In this document: in pieces, positions 1 to 9,418 of the stretch | Numbering within the stretch: the stretch's first letter is position 1 | Layout: each line of letters starts with the position of its first letter | Source of the DNA: CAZKRL01 sp964555295 | Lineage (GTDB): Bacteria; Bacteroidota; Bacteroidia; Flavobacteriales_D; Sanyastnellaceae | Assembly: GCA_964555295.1 (NCBI GenBank) | Contig: CAZKRL010000001.1 | Coordinates: 62,001 to 126,000 of the forward strand | Direction: 5' to 3' | DNA: 64,000 nt | Position numbers and translations under genes: made by a program | The notes under the pieces: generated by a model | Told to the model about the DNA's origin: nothing | Seen by the model: only the letters and a program-made list of their open reading frames with translations | Databases searched by the model: none

Positions 1-242
1 GTGAACGAAACGCCATCGTTAGAGAAATAGAGGCGGGATGCCTGACCCGCTACATTGGAGTTCACCAATAAATCCAAGTAACCATCATTGTTAAAATCAG
101 CCCAACAAATACCCCCGAATTCCTTATCACCACCCAGGTTTAAACCGAGCGATGCCGCCGAATTTGTAAATAATTGTCCGAAACTCTCCGTTTGAAATAA
201 ACTGAAACAGAAAAGAAAGAATAGAGCAAATCTGATTTTCAT
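1..242 (-). CDS. Secreted FG-GAP/VCBS-repeat protein, N-terminal part only
   Basis: Reading the minus strand from the ATG at 242 gives an open frame that runs off the window edge after about 80 codons. It begins with a typical signal peptide (MKIRFALFFLFCFSLFQ, then a cleavage-like SFGQ). After that comes a WADFNNDGYLDLLV motif, the calcium-binding loop of FG-GAP/VCBS beta-propeller repeats. Such proteins in Bacteroidota are secreted or surface-exposed and often end in a T9SS sorting domain, but that end lies outside the window. The specific function cannot be told from this fragment. The gene is divergent from the MazG-like gene. Confidence 0.8.
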   Translation of the reverse strand, partial: MKIRFALFFLFCFSLFQTESFGQLFTNSAASLGLNLGGDKEFGGICWADFNNDGYLDLLVNSNVAGQASRLYFSNDGVSF

Positions 243-358
243 AGGCGATACATCAAGGTTACAGGCAATTGAAATGTGAAGTGGAACATTCCTGGATGCG
301 TGGTGAAGAAAAAACGTAAACTCTAAACGTACTCTTACAGGGGAAATACTATCCAACA

Positions 359-366
359 TAAATTTG
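359..366 (+). promoter_or_regulatory. Bacteroidota-type -7 box before mazG-like gene
   Basis: TAAATTTG is an exact match to the TAnnTTTG consensus and ends 29 bases before the ATG at 396. I found no convincing TTG -33 element at the usual spacing, so this rests on the -7 box alone. Confidence 0.4.
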
Positions 367-395
367 TTGATATACTTAACTTAGATTTTCACCCA

Positions 396-728
396 ATGGA
401 AAAACCTCTGGAACATTATCAAATCCGCGTAGATCAATGGATTCAAACCGTTGGTGTTCGCTATTTCAGTGAACTCACCAACATGGCAATACTCACCGAA
501 GAAGTTGGCGAAGTAGCGAGGATTGTATCCAGGAAATATGGCGACCAAAGCTTTAAAAAGAATGAAGAAAATGCAGATCTTTCCGATGAGCTCGCCGATG
601 TCTTGTGGGTGATTATGTGTCTTGCCAATCAGACGGGTATTGATCTCGACGCCGCTATGGAAAAGAACTTCGCTAAAAAAAATTCACGTGACTTGAACAG
701 ACATCGTGATAACCCGAAGTTGAAATGA
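396..728 (+). CDS. MazG-like nucleotide pyrophosphohydrolase
   Basis: This 110-residue protein belongs to the all-alpha NTP pyrophosphohydrolase (MazG/dUTPase-2 type) superfamily, which hydrolyses (d)NTPs to monophosphate and pyrophosphate. The metal-binding signature is present: a TEEVGEVAR helix at about residues 33-41 and a DELADVLWVI helix at about 65-74 supply the EExxE and ExxD acidic residues. The length suits single-domain members that act as dimers or tetramers. An exact TAnnTTTG box lies upstream and the start is an ATG. The substrate (house-cleaning of damaged nucleotides versus dUTP/dCTP) cannot be decided from sequence. The next gene starts 64 bases downstream. Confidence 0.85.
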   Translation: MEKPLEHYQIRVDQWIQTVGVRYFSELTNMAILTEEVGEVARIVSRKYGDQSFKKNEENADLSDELADVLWVIMCLANQTGIDLDAAMEKNFAKKNSRDLNRHRDNPKLK

Positions 729-792
729 TAATATACCCTATCTATCAAACATTGAGAAATTGCTCCCAACAGTAACAACACGTTCAAAGAAA

Positions 793-1617
793 ATGGCCAA
801 TTATTCAACAGAAATAAAATTGAAATTAAAATCACGAAATATCTACTATTTATTAGTGGGCCTTACCGCGCCGATGCTAACTTATTCAAACCACTTCCCT
901 CGGGTAAATCTGAATTTCGCTCAAGAAATAGAGCATTCACGATTCGCGAACGAAAATGTAACGGGCGATACCATTGATGATGAATCATACATTACAGATG
1001 AATTTCTGATGGGCAAATTTCAATACAGCCAGCACAAGCGATTCATGAAAATACCAAAAGAACTATCCAGCAAAGAGATCTATATTCAACAAGAGACGCT
1101 TAAGGCATTCGAGCAAATGAACAGAGCGGCTAATGCAGACGGGGTTACATTTATTATATTGTCGGGAACGCGTAACTTCTCAGAACAAAAGAAAATATGG
1201 GAAAATAAATGGAATAAATATTACCCTAAATATAATAATTCAAAAACCACGGCATTGAAAATACTTGAATACAGTTCTATGCCATCAACATCTCGTCATC
1301 ATTGGGGTACCGATATTGATATTAATGCTTTGAATAATGAATATTTCACGAATGGCAGAGGAAAACGAGAATATGATTGGCTCATAAAAAATGCTTCGAG
1401 ATTTGGATTCTATCAGACCTACGACTCGAAGAAAAGTGGAAGAACGGGGTACTCGGAGGAGAAGTGGCACTGGTCATATTTACCCCTTGCTGAAAAGTAT
1501 CTGATGTTGTATAACAAAAGAATACAAAACGACAAAATCAAAGGATTCATAGGAGCGGAAAGCGCTTCAGAGATTGACATCATCCGAAACTACGTGAATG
1601 GCATTGCCACCAAATAA
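793..1617 (+). CDS. VanY/LdcB-type D,D-carboxypeptidase (peptidase M15B)
   Basis: 274 residues from the ATG at 793; a TTG at 760 would add 11 residues but is less likely. A short hydrophobic stretch near residues 17-31 suggests an N-terminal membrane anchor or poor signal peptide, placing the enzyme in the periplasm. The catalytic half carries the M15 zinc-site motifs: SGTRNFSEQ, SRHHWGTDIDIN (SxHxxGxAxD type) and EKWHWSY (ExWHW type). Enzymes of this family trim the terminal D-Ala of peptidoglycan stem peptides. The first ~90 residues match no motif I know. No resistance-cluster genes (vanH, vanA-like ligase) are nearby, so a general cell-wall role is more likely than glycopeptide resistance. 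Confidence 0.85.
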   Translation: MANYSTEIKLKLKSRNIYYLLVGLTAPMLTYSNHFPRVNLNFAQEIEHSRFANENVTGDTIDDESYITDEFLMGKFQYSQHKRFMKIPKELSSKEIYIQQETLKAFEQMNRAANADGVTFIILSGTRNFSEQKKIWENKWNKYYPKYNNSKTTALKILEYSSMPSTSRHHWGTDIDINALNNEYFTNGRGKREYDWLIKNASRFGFYQTYDSKKSGRTGYSEEKWHWSYLPLAEKYLMLYNKRIQNDKIKGFIGAESASEIDIIRNYVNGIATK

Positions 1618-1686
1618 CCCGGAAAACAGTGCTAAGAATCACGACACCCACCTGATCTTTTCAAGGGATGAGTTATAGATAGATGC

Positions 1687-2451
1687 ATGAGAAAAACGGA
1701 ATTTCCCACTAATTTTCAGCCGACAATGAAAAAAGCTATTGATCATAAAAACAACACATCAATTGATGTCTCAGTAGACTGTGTTCTATTTGGTTTTGCT
1801 GATCGCAAACTAAAAGTTTTACTGATTGAACAGAAGCAACCTAATGAGGGCAAAAAAGTATCAAAACTTCAAACCGCATTGCCCGGAGATTTACTCAAAG
1901 CCAATGAGGGATTGGATGATGCTGCAAAGCGAGTTTTGCGTGAGCTTACCAGCTTGAAAGGAATCTACCTCAGACAATTCCACACCTTTGGTGATCCCAA
2001 AAGAGTAAAAGATCTAAAAGATCAGGAATGGCTGAGAACATTTCGACTAAATCCTGAGCGACGAGTCATTACCGTTGGATATTACTCACTTGTAAATATG
2101 GACGATTACGAACCTCACGCTTCCAGCTTTGCCAGCCGAACACGATGGGTAGACGTCTACAACATCCCTGAACTGGCCTTTGACCATAACTATATCGTTG
2201 AAAAAGGCCTCGAAAGTTTGCGTGATGGCCTCATTAATGAGAATATCGGATTTGAACTTTTACCCGAAAAATTCACTCTGAGTCAACTGCAGCAATTGCA
2301 TGAAATAATCCTGGCAAAAAAACTTGATAAGCGAAATTTTCGCAAGAACATGCTCAAAATGGAAGAGCTCAAACCCTTGGCAGAGAAACAAATTGGCGTA
2401 TTTCACAAACCCGCCCAATTGTATCATTTCAATAAGCGGAATAAATCATGA
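1687..2451 (+). CDS. NrtR-like transcriptional regulator (degenerate Nudix + winged helix)
   Basis: 254 residues. Residues about 25-165 form a Nudix fold (VDCVLFGFADRKLKVLLIEQ start). The Nudix box reads REL-TSLKG where active hydrolases have REUxEExGU, so both catalytic glutamates are missing. The C-terminal part (FTLSQLQQLHEIIL onward) is a winged helix with the basic NFRKNMLK segment typical of NrtR. NrtR/AraR-like Nudix regulators bind ADP-ribose, NAD-related or sugar ligands and repress transport or NAD genes. The last four bases overlap the start of the CotH gene (ATGA), implying translational coupling. An alternative ATG lies at 1726. The ligand is unknown. Confidence 0.8.
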   Translation: MRKTEFPTNFQPTMKKAIDHKNNTSIDVSVDCVLFGFADRKLKVLLIEQKQPNEGKKVSKLQTALPGDLLKANEGLDDAAKRVLRELTSLKGIYLRQFHTFGDPKRVKDLKDQEWLRTFRLNPERRVITVGYYSLVNMDDYEPHASSFASRTRWVDVYNIPELAFDHNYIVEKGLESLRDGLINENIGFELLPEKFTLSQLQQLHEIILAKKLDKRNFRKNMLKMEELKPLAEKQIGVFHKPAQLYHFNKRNKS

Positions 2452-4655
2452 AGGTTTTATTCTCTGGCGGTATCATTTTATTTCTTAATGTGTTGACATT
2501 ACTCATGTTTCCTCATCGCGCATATTCTCAAGGAGGCAACTCCAGTGAAGAATTCTTGCAAAATGAGGTTTATAGCATTTATGTAAATGCCGATATCGAC
2601 AGCATTCAAATCATGTATGAAACACTTGAGTCTGAACATACTTTTCCGGCAAACACAACCATCATCAGTTCGTTAGACAGTGTAAATATGTTGTGCGGAT
2701 TCAGGTTAAGAGGAAACACCAGTTTGAATGCTGCGAAAAAATCATTTCGAATCTCATTTGATAGTTATGACAACAACCAAGACTGGAGAGGTTTGAGTGA
2801 CATCAACTTAATTGCACTGCACAATGATCCCAGTATCATGAGAGCAAAATTGTGCTACGATCTATTTCGATCACAAGGTATTGCAGCGCCCAGAACTTCG
2901 TATGCAGCACTCTTTCTAAACGAACAATACATGGGTCTCTATTTGATGACTGAGCCCATCGACGAAATATTCAGTAAAAACCATTTGGATCAACAAGGCG
3001 ATGGAAACCTATTCAAGTGCACATACCCTGCTACGCTGGAATATCTCGGCACCGACCCCAACCTGTACAAATTTGAAATGTGGGGCCGCAGAATGTACGA
3101 GCTCAAAAACAACCTCTGGTTAGACAATTACAGCAGTTTCTCAGACTTCATTTCATTTATACATAATCCTGCATCCAACCTGAATTGCTACAATGAAAAC
3201 CCCTTTCACTTCAATCAATATATTACCTGTGCGGCTTTAGAGATATTACTTGGACATTGGGACAATTATATATTTAACAAAAACAATTTCTACCTCTACC
3301 ATCATGAATTGACAAATAAATACTATTATATTCCATACGATGTAGACAACACATTGGGCATCGACTGGGTTGGAGAAGACTGGGCACAACGTAATATATA
3401 CGCGTTCCATCCCTCAGGAGAGTCCCGCCCGCTCTACGAAATCATACTCAATAATCCAGAAGCACGAAACCACTTCTCTAACGAAATTCTGAGACTCTGC
3501 AATACCGTATATCATCCAGATTCTATTACCAATAAAATCAATTTGCTGAGGAATTTAATAGCTCCATATGTTGCCGCTGATCCCTTTTACCCTTTGGACT
3601 ATGGCTTTACATATAATGACTTCATGCAGTCAGCAGACCAAGCCGCTGGAAACCAAGTTCAATATGGCATTATACCATTTATCACGGCCAGAAGAAATTC
3701 AGCGTTACAACAACTTGAAACTTTGACAAACGATGAGGCAGAACTCCAATTCCAATATATCATTACTCATTCAAGTCAAAGCGAAATCTTCGGAAGAATT
3801 CAAGAAAATGCAGCCTTACTTCCACTGCAAATTGAAATTGCATTTGATGGTAATACACCCGCCTATTATGATGTAAACTATATAAATTTTACCGACTTCC
3901 ATGCGACTATCATACACCCCGAGAATAGCAATCATTTCTATTATAGAATCTTATCAGGCAACAATGACTTGAGCTGCGGGACTCTATATTCATGGATAAC
4001 ACCACAGGCAGATGCTATTCGAATCAATGAAATACTTTGTGAGAATTTTTCATTCAACACAGATGAATTTGGGGAGTATGATGATTGGGTTGAAATAACA
4101 AATACATCGAATGAAACCGTTTTGTTGAATGGCTATTATCTCACCGATGATTCGACCAATTGGAATAAATTCATTCTACCGAATGTGTCTATACCCGCTA
4201 ATTCTTATATGGTATTCTGGATGGACAGAGATCCTGAAACCGGCACTTACCACGGAACCTTCAATCTATCTCAAGGGGAAACCGTTTCCCTGATGAAACT
4301 GATTGATAATGTTCCGAGATTCGTGGACTCTATTACCTTGGATTCTTGTTACAACGATGTGAGCTTCGCTCGCAACGAAACCACCAACCAATGGTTCTTC
4401 AGCAATCCTCCAACACCCGCTACATATAATTATATTCTAACGAATATATCTGACCAAACCACAGAGCCACTTCGCATGTATAATGGCATTATTCAAATTC
4501 ATCATCCCGATAATATAAGAATCATCGACATCAGCGGCAGGGTCGTTGCACAATGCCGAAACTGCTCAGATATATCCCTTCAAGGTATTTCTACAGGATA
4601 TTATATACTGCATACCGATTCAATTCAACAACCCTTTCATTTTCAACAACCCTAA
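2448..4655 (+). CDS. Secreted CotH-kinase-fold protein with lamin-tail domain
   Basis: 735 residues. Residues 1-27 are a signal peptide. The CotH domain spans about 45-430, with the FRLRGNTSLN motif (about 85) and the metal-binding YDVDNTLGIDW (about 296-306), matching the DxDxxxG site of the CotH/spore-coat protein-kinase family. A lamin-tail domain (about 525-640: INEILCENFSF ... DDWVEITNTS) is followed by a C-terminal segment (IRIIDISGRVV ... GISTGYYILH) resembling a T9SS type A sorting domain. This predicts an exported or surface-attached protein. CotH proteins can phosphorylate partner proteins; the partner here is unknown. The start ATG overlaps the stop of the NrtR-like gene by four bases. 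Confidence 0.85.
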   Translation: MKVLFSGGIILFLNVLTLLMFPHRAYSQGGNSSEEFLQNEVYSIYVNADIDSIQIMYETLESEHTFPANTTIISSLDSVNMLCGFRLRGNTSLNAAKKSFRISFDSYDNNQDWRGLSDINLIALHNDPSIMRAKLCYDLFRSQGIAAPRTSYAALFLNEQYMGLYLMTEPIDEIFSKNHLDQQGDGNLFKCTYPATLEYLGTDPNLYKFEMWGRRMYELKNNLWLDNYSSFSDFISFIHNPASNLNCYNENPFHFNQYITCAALEILLGHWDNYIFNKNNFYLYHHELTNKYYYIPYDVDNTLGIDWVGEDWAQRNIYAFHPSGESRPLYEIILNNPEARNHFSNEILRLCNTVYHPDSITNKINLLRNLIAPYVAADPFYPLDYGFTYNDFMQSADQAAGNQVQYGIIPFITARRNSALQQLETLTNDEAELQFQYIITHSSQSEIFGRIQENAALLPLQIEIAFDGNTPAYYDVNYINFTDFHATIIHPENSNHFYYRILSGNNDLSCGTLYSWITPQADAIRINEILCENFSFNTDEFGEYDDWVEITNTSNETVLLNGYYLTDDSTNWNKFILPNVSIPANSYMVFWMDRDPETGTYHGTFNLSQGETVSLMKLIDNVPRFVDSITLDSCYNDVSFARNETTNQWFFSNPPTPATYNYILTNISDQTTEPLRMYNGIIQIHHPDNIRIIDISGRVVAQCRNCSDISLQGISTGYYILHTDSIQQPFHFQQP

Positions 4656-4656
4656 A

Positions 4657-6075
4657 ATGCATTTCGAAAATGAAATAGATAATATCATCTGCAGAACCGT
4701 TTCAGAATGTGCTGAAAAGCTCTCTGTTGAAGCATTTCTGGTGGGTGGAGCCGTTCGTGACCTATTGCTGCAACGTCCGAGCAATGACATGGACTTTGTG
4801 TGCACAGATAAAAGCGCAGAGCTGGCAAAAGCTTGTGCGAGAAAATTAGGAAACGCAAAAGTGAACGTTTTCAAAACGTATGGAACGGCTCATTTCAAAT
4901 ATAATAATTGGGATTTAGAATTTGTTGCCGCAAGGAAAGAGTCATACTCACCAGATTCTCGAAATCCTTCTGTCACCCCAGGTACTCTAAAGGATGATCA
5001 ACTCCGCAGAGATTTTACCATAAATGCGATGGCAATCTCGCTCGTGAAAAACTCCTTCGGCGAACTCATTGATCCATTCGGCGGACTTCAGGACTTGCAT
5101 AATTCCATCATACGAACACCCACAAATCCTGATATCACCTTCTCTGACGACCCGTTAAGAATGATGCGTGCCATCCGATTCTCTGCGCAACTTCAGTGCC
5201 AAATCGAACCTGAATGCATGCTATCGATCCAGCGCAATGCAGAAAGAATAATGATTGTATCAGCAGAACGCATCATGACGGAATTCAACAAAATCATGAT
5301 GTGCACTAGACCTTATTTCGGACTATCACTTCTCTTTGACAGTGGATTACTGCATCGTTTTTTTCCGGAATTGGCGCGACTTCAAGGAGTTGAACGGCGC
5401 AACGGTATCGCGCACAAAGACAACTTCTATCACACGCTACAGGTACTGGACAATGTCTGTGATGTTTCAGAAAATCTTTGGCTGAGGTGGGCAGCGCTAT
5501 TACACGACATCGCTAAACCGCCAACCAAAAGATTTGAAGGAGAGCATGGATGGACCTTTCACGGGCATGAGGATATGGGTGCCCGAATGGTTCCCAAAAT
5601 ATTCGCCCGCCTCAAATTACCGTTGGATCAGCAAATGCGTTACGTACAAAAACTCGTTCTTCTGCACCTGCGTCCCATCGCTCTCACAAAAGAAGATATT
5701 TCGGACAGTGCCGTAAGGCGATTGCTCTTCGAGGCCGGTGATGATATTGATGACCTGATGATTCTGTGTAAGGCCGACATCACCTCCAAGAACGAAAGCA
5801 AAGTCAAACGCTATCTGAAGAACTACGAAATCCTCAAACAAAAGCTCATCGATCTTGAAGAGCGCGACAGAATTAGAAATTTCCAACCGCCTGTGACCGG
5901 GGAAGAAATCATGCACATTTTCGGCATTGCGCCATGCAAAGAAATTGGTGTGATCAAAAACGCAATCAAAGAAGCTATCCTAGACGGCAACATCCCTAAT
6001 GATAAAAAAGACGCGCTGCACTTGATGTATGAAGAAGCCAAAAAATTAGGCCTTCAACCCATACAACCTAATTGA
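4657..6075 (+). CDS. cca: CCA-adding tRNA nucleotidyltransferase
   Basis: 472 residues from the ATG at 4657, one base after the CotH stop; a longer open frame from 4546 would overlap that gene and is rejected. The N-terminal polymerase-beta-type head shows LVGGAVRDLLL and NDMDFVC (the DxD metal site), then RRDFTINAMAIS, DPFGGLQDL and DDPLRMMRAIRFSAQL, the standard order of class II CCA-adding enzymes. An HD domain follows (RWAALLHDIAKP, HGHEDMGA), giving possible 2',3'-phosphatase or phosphodiesterase activity. The enzyme builds or repairs the 3' CCA of tRNAs. It converges with the 6084-8021 gene with only eight bases between stops. Confidence 0.95.
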   Translation: MHFENEIDNIICRTVSECAEKLSVEAFLVGGAVRDLLLQRPSNDMDFVCTDKSAELAKACARKLGNAKVNVFKTYGTAHFKYNNWDLEFVAARKESYSPDSRNPSVTPGTLKDDQLRRDFTINAMAISLVKNSFGELIDPFGGLQDLHNSIIRTPTNPDITFSDDPLRMMRAIRFSAQLQCQIEPECMLSIQRNAERIMIVSAERIMTEFNKIMMCTRPYFGLSLLFDSGLLHRFFPELARLQGVERRNGIAHKDNFYHTLQVLDNVCDVSENLWLRWAALLHDIAKPPTKRFEGEHGWTFHGHEDMGARMVPKIFARLKLPLDQQMRYVQKLVLLHLRPIALTKEDISDSAVRRLLFEAGDDIDDLMILCKADITSKNESKVKRYLKNYEILKQKLIDLEERDRIRNFQPPVTGEEIMHIFGIAPCKEIGVIKNAIKEAILDGNIPNDKKDALHLMYEEAKKLGLQPIQPN

Positions 6076-6083
6076 TTCAGCCC

Positions 6084-8021
6084 TTATTCAACGATCAACT
6101 TTTCGGTTCTTGAAATACCCTGCGATTCCATCTTCATATAATAGATACCCGCAGGATATTCTTGAATACTGATATTAGTGCCAGGCATTATTGAATTACT
6201 ATAACATAATCTTGACTGCGCATCCAAAATCTGAACCTTCACTTTTCCAGTGCCCTGCACAATTATATAATCACTTGCCGGATTGGGATAAAAGAACATA
6301 GATTCATTGCTTGGATTACTCACGCCTATGGGCAATGAGGAAGTCACCTGAATTTGTCCTGATCCCGTTGCACCTTCATAACCATCGAGCTGGATGTAGT
6401 ATATCTCATCAGGTATCAAGCTATTGATCATTATTATATTAGAAGCGTATTGATTTCCACCTCCACATCCGCCCACCATATCATCATTTGCTGCAACATA
6501 TTCTACCGTCGTAAAATCAGCACAATCACCCACCAGGGCTACAGAAATCTGTGTGTCAAATGCCTCGTCAAAACAAGTGGAAACAACAATCTGTGAGTCG
6601 CTCGGAGCAACAAAATAAAACCACAATGTGTTGTCCAATGTGCCGTCGCACCAACCATTAACACAATCTGATTCCGGATCATTTACCGGTAAATTATAAC
6701 AAGAGGACTCCCCTACTTCCAAGGTGGCAAAGCTATTATCGAAGCTGGTTGGCGGAGCATTGACTGTAAGTTCTGCAGCTTCGCATAAATCATCGTTCAA
6801 GGGAATCGGACACGCACCCTGATTCAATGGAATCAACAAGCCCTGAAAATGATCTACAAGCAACATGTCCGGAGCAGGCCCGTTGCTATTATCAGCAGGG
6901 TTAGCAAAACCTGAGGCCACAATTGTAAAGGCGCCTGGAAATAAATTCGCAAACTGTCCGCAAAGTGATAACAATGGATTACCATTGGCTAAATTGATAT
7001 TGATGGTATTATTCTCAGCAGGCGCGTAGATATACTCAACGGAATATTCACCGTATCCGAGATTATCTACCCAAATATTATTCTGTTCATCTGCAATATC
7101 AATTGGAGGTGCATCGGTAACTCCGTGGAAGAATAAGAGTGGATTATAACCAATAGAATCTGTCAATATCAAGGCATTCTCCCGCTGGAAGAATTGGATT
7201 TCGGTAGCAGCATTTGTGATGTATCCGGTTGTACTTATTATGCCATCGAGAACCATTATATAATCCTTACTTGGATCAAATGCAAATACAGCAGAAAAAT
7301 ACGCCGCGCTATCACTAACACTACCAGCAGGACAAAGCGCTACAACGACGCTGTCATCTGAAAGCACCTCACCGAAACCTGTGCAAGTGCGATACAGAAA
7401 ATTACTTGCATACAACTCACCATTGATCCAAATCTCCGTTGAATCAAGCGCCTGATCGCCGCTGTTATGGATAAAGTTGACAAGTGAATTGGGTTGACCT
7501 GGCGACACATTGATGCCAACCAAGCCAACATCCGCCTGCCATCCATCAACCTGAATATAATAGATCTGACCAGCATTGAGATTGTCGATATTGATGGTTG
7601 AAGAATATTGTTCACCGGCACCACATCCATTAAACATATCATCATTAGCCAGGATAAGGTCGTAAGTACCATAATCATCACAAGTGCCTACTTGCCATAG
7701 CGCCAACTGAGTGTCAACCGTATTGGAGTCGTTGCAAGTACTGATAACAACCGCCCCATTAGTCGGAGCAACAAAGCTGTACCAAACAGAGTTGTCGACC
7801 TCAAGAGCATCATTACACCACGACAACACACAAGAGAAATCCGGAAGATAAGGCATAGGTACCGGCTCTAGACTATCGGCAGTAGCGCTGGTATTATCAA
7901 ATGTATAAATAGAATCGCCCACTTCAATGCTTGTGGCATTGCATGGCTGGTCGTTCGCAACCTGACCGCTTACCGAATTGACGAAGACCACAAAAAAACT
8001 TAGTACAAACAACGACTTCAT
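6084..8021 (-). CDS. T9SS-exported protein with two Cys-rich beta domains and DUF4397-like core
   Basis: 645 residues. It has a signal peptide (MKSLFVLSFFVVFVNSVSGQ). Two homologous extracellular domains at about 24-170 and 405-555 share the pattern NDxxC, DNSVWYSFVAP / DNTLWFYFVAP, STC, DTQ, ANDDM and GCG-Y-S, and each ends in EIYYIQLDGY-like strands. Paired cysteines suggest disulfides. Between them, about 175-395 resembles DUF4397 (NFIHNSGDQALDSTEIWING). The end (FFYPNPASDYIIVQ ... YPAGIYYMKM) is a clear type A T9SS sorting domain. No catalytic site is visible, and binding or adhesion is an inference. Confidence 0.8.
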   Translation of the reverse strand: MKSLFVLSFFVVFVNSVSGQVANDQPCNATSIEVGDSIYTFDNTSATADSLEPVPMPYLPDFSCVLSWCNDALEVDNSVWYSFVAPTNGAVVISTCNDSNTVDTQLALWQVGTCDDYGTYDLILANDDMFNGCGAGEQYSSTINIDNLNAGQIYYIQVDGWQADVGLVGINVSPGQPNSLVNFIHNSGDQALDSTEIWINGELYASNFLYRTCTGFGEVLSDDSVVVALCPAGSVSDSAAYFSAVFAFDPSKDYIMVLDGIISTTGYITNAATEIQFFQRENALILTDSIGYNPLLFFHGVTDAPPIDIADEQNNIWVDNLGYGEYSVEYIYAPAENNTININLANGNPLLSLCGQFANLFPGAFTIVASGFANPADNSNGPAPDMLLVDHFQGLLIPLNQGACPIPLNDDLCEAAELTVNAPPTSFDNSFATLEVGESSCYNLPVNDPESDCVNGWCDGTLDNTLWFYFVAPSDSQIVVSTCFDEAFDTQISVALVGDCADFTTVEYVAANDDMVGGCGGGNQYASNIIMINSLIPDEIYYIQLDGYEGATGSGQIQVTSSLPIGVSNPSNESMFFYPNPASDYIIVQGTGKVKVQILDAQSRLCYSNSIMPGTNISIQEYPAGIYYMKMESQGISRTEKLIVE

Positions 8022-8143
8022 AAATAATTTTTGACCAAAATACTAATTCGCTGTCACCCTTCGAAAATGGGTGTCTGAAGACTAGCCGTGATTATGATGA
8101 AGGAGGAATGATTTCACACGGAACAAAAAACAATGAAAACTAA

Positions 8144-9073
8144 CTAACGATACACGGAATCATCTTCCTGATCATGATACATCGACAAATAGCTTTCATA
8201 TCGACTCAAAGGAATTGCACCCGATTCCAGAGCGCTCCTTACCGCGCACGACGGCTCCTTGATATGCAAACAATTATGGTATTTACATCGAGACAACAAA
8301 TTGAAAAACTCCGGAAAATGATGATGTAATTCATCTTTTGGAATATCCACCAAACCGAAACCCTTGATACCTGGAGTGTCGAGAATAAAGCCACCGAAGG
8401 ACAAAGGAAACATTTCAGCGAAGGTGGTAGTATGCTGCCCCTTGCCACTTGCCTCACTAATATCGCCGACACGCAGATTCAAATCGGGAATAACCGCATT
8501 GATAAAAGAGGTCTTACCTGTTGCGCTATGACCACTTATCAGAGTAGTTTTACCCGAAAGCAGTTCACGCAACCGACTCAATGATTCATGATCATTCAAT
8601 GCCAATCGTTCGGTTAAATAGCCAATGGATTCATACTGCATTTGCACCTTTGACATCCACGAAATTTCATCACTATTATATTGATCGGCCTTAGAGAATA
8701 TCAACCGAACCGGAATATCATAGGCATCAGCCGTTACCAAAAAGCGATCAATAAATCCGAAGGTTGTTTGAGGACGGAAAAGAGTTACAAAGAGAAATGC
8801 CTGATCAAGATTTGCCGCAATAACCTGTGCCTCTTTTGACAAATTCACAGATTTTCTAATGATATAATTCCTCCGAGGCAAAATACCCGTAATAATCGCC
8901 TCAAATTCATTTTCTATTTCGATGGATACCTTATCTCCTGCGGCCACAGGATTGGTAGTAGATCTACCCTCCAATCTGATTTTCCCGCGGATGGAGCAAC
9001 GATACTTCATGCCATTGTCGGCAATTACATCATATTCTTTACCGGTTGACTTACTTACAATGCCGTGTATCAA
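8144..9073 (-). CDS. rsgA: Ribosome small-subunit-dependent GTPase RsgA
   Basis: 309 residues. The circularly permuted GTPase order is visible: OB fold first, then G4-like FSKAD, the P-loop GHSATGKTS, and the G3 motif DTPG. A C-terminal zinc module CKYHNCLHIKEPSCAV supplies the Cys-Cys-His-Cys ligands. RsgA checks late 30S assembly and releases RbfA. The start appears to be TTG at 9073, four bases after the merR stop; no ATG in that region would keep the conserved N-terminal GIVSKSTGKEY strand. It is the last gene of the M23-merR-rsgA operon. Confidence 0.95.
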   Translation of the reverse strand: MIHGIVSKSTGKEYDVIADNGMKYRCSIRGKIRLEGRSTTNPVAAGDKVSIEIENEFEAIITGILPRRNYIIRKSVNLSKEAQVIAANLDQAFLFVTLFRPQTTFGFIDRFLVTADAYDIPVRLIFSKADQYNSDEISWMSKVQMQYESIGYLTERLALNDHESLSRLRELLSGKTTLISGHSATGKTSFINAVIPDLNLRVGDISEASGKGQHTTTFAEMFPLSFGGFILDTPGIKGFGLVDIPKDELHHHFPEFFNLLSRCKYHNCLHIKEPSCAVRSALESGAIPLSRYESYLSMYHDQEDDSVYR

Positions 9074-9077
9074 AACT

Positions 9078-9410
9078 TCAGCCTTTCAGAGATTCCCGAA
9101 TCACGAGCAATTCTTTACGAATAGATTTCAATTGCTTCAATAGCCATTCGTTTTCCCTTGGTTTCGTGCTGCGATGCAGAGCATTTTTAGCGCCCTCGAG
9201 AGTATAACCTTCATTTTTGATGAGGTGATGGATTTTACGAAAGACTTCAATGTCATCCTTGCTGAATACACGATTGCCGCGCGCATTCTTGCGGGGATGC
9301 AAAGCGGGAATCTCCCTTTCCCAGAAACGAATCAATGATGAATTGACTGAAAACATTTCAGCTACTTCACCGATGGAATAATATAATTTCTCAATCGTTG
9401 CGCTACCCAT
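9078..9410 (-). CDS. MerR-family transcriptional regulator
   Basis: 110 residues. The N-terminal winged helix-turn-helix of the MerR family is plain: YSIGEVAEMFSVNSSLIRFW (about 10-29), then the wing with RGNRVFSKDDIEVF. The protein stops after a short C-terminal helix (EWLLKQLKSIRKELLVIRES), probably a dimerisation coiled coil, and has no ligand-binding domain. Short MerR proteins of this kind are common in Bacteroidota between an M23 peptidase gene and other genes, and their target is generally unknown. Spacing is eight bases from the M23 gene and four to rsgA, so all three should be co-transcribed. Confidence 0.85.
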   Translation of the reverse strand: MGSATIEKLYYSIGEVAEMFSVNSSLIRFWEREIPALHPRKNARGNRVFSKDDIEVFRKIHHLIKNEGYTLEGAKNALHRSTKPRENEWLLKQLKSIRKELLVIRESLKG

Positions 9411-9418
9411 AATTTATA

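Noticed and set aside
33..52. GC hairpin GCGGG/CCCGC near the left edge, resembling GGCGG/CCGCC at 18295-18313
   Set aside because: First thought a REP-like element, but the two sequences differ outside the arms and the first lies inside a coding region.
4546..4656. Longer N-terminus for the CCA-adding enzyme
   Set aside because: It would overlap the T9SS end of the CotH gene by 110 bases and adds residues unlike the family; the ATG at 4657 gives the normal N-terminus.
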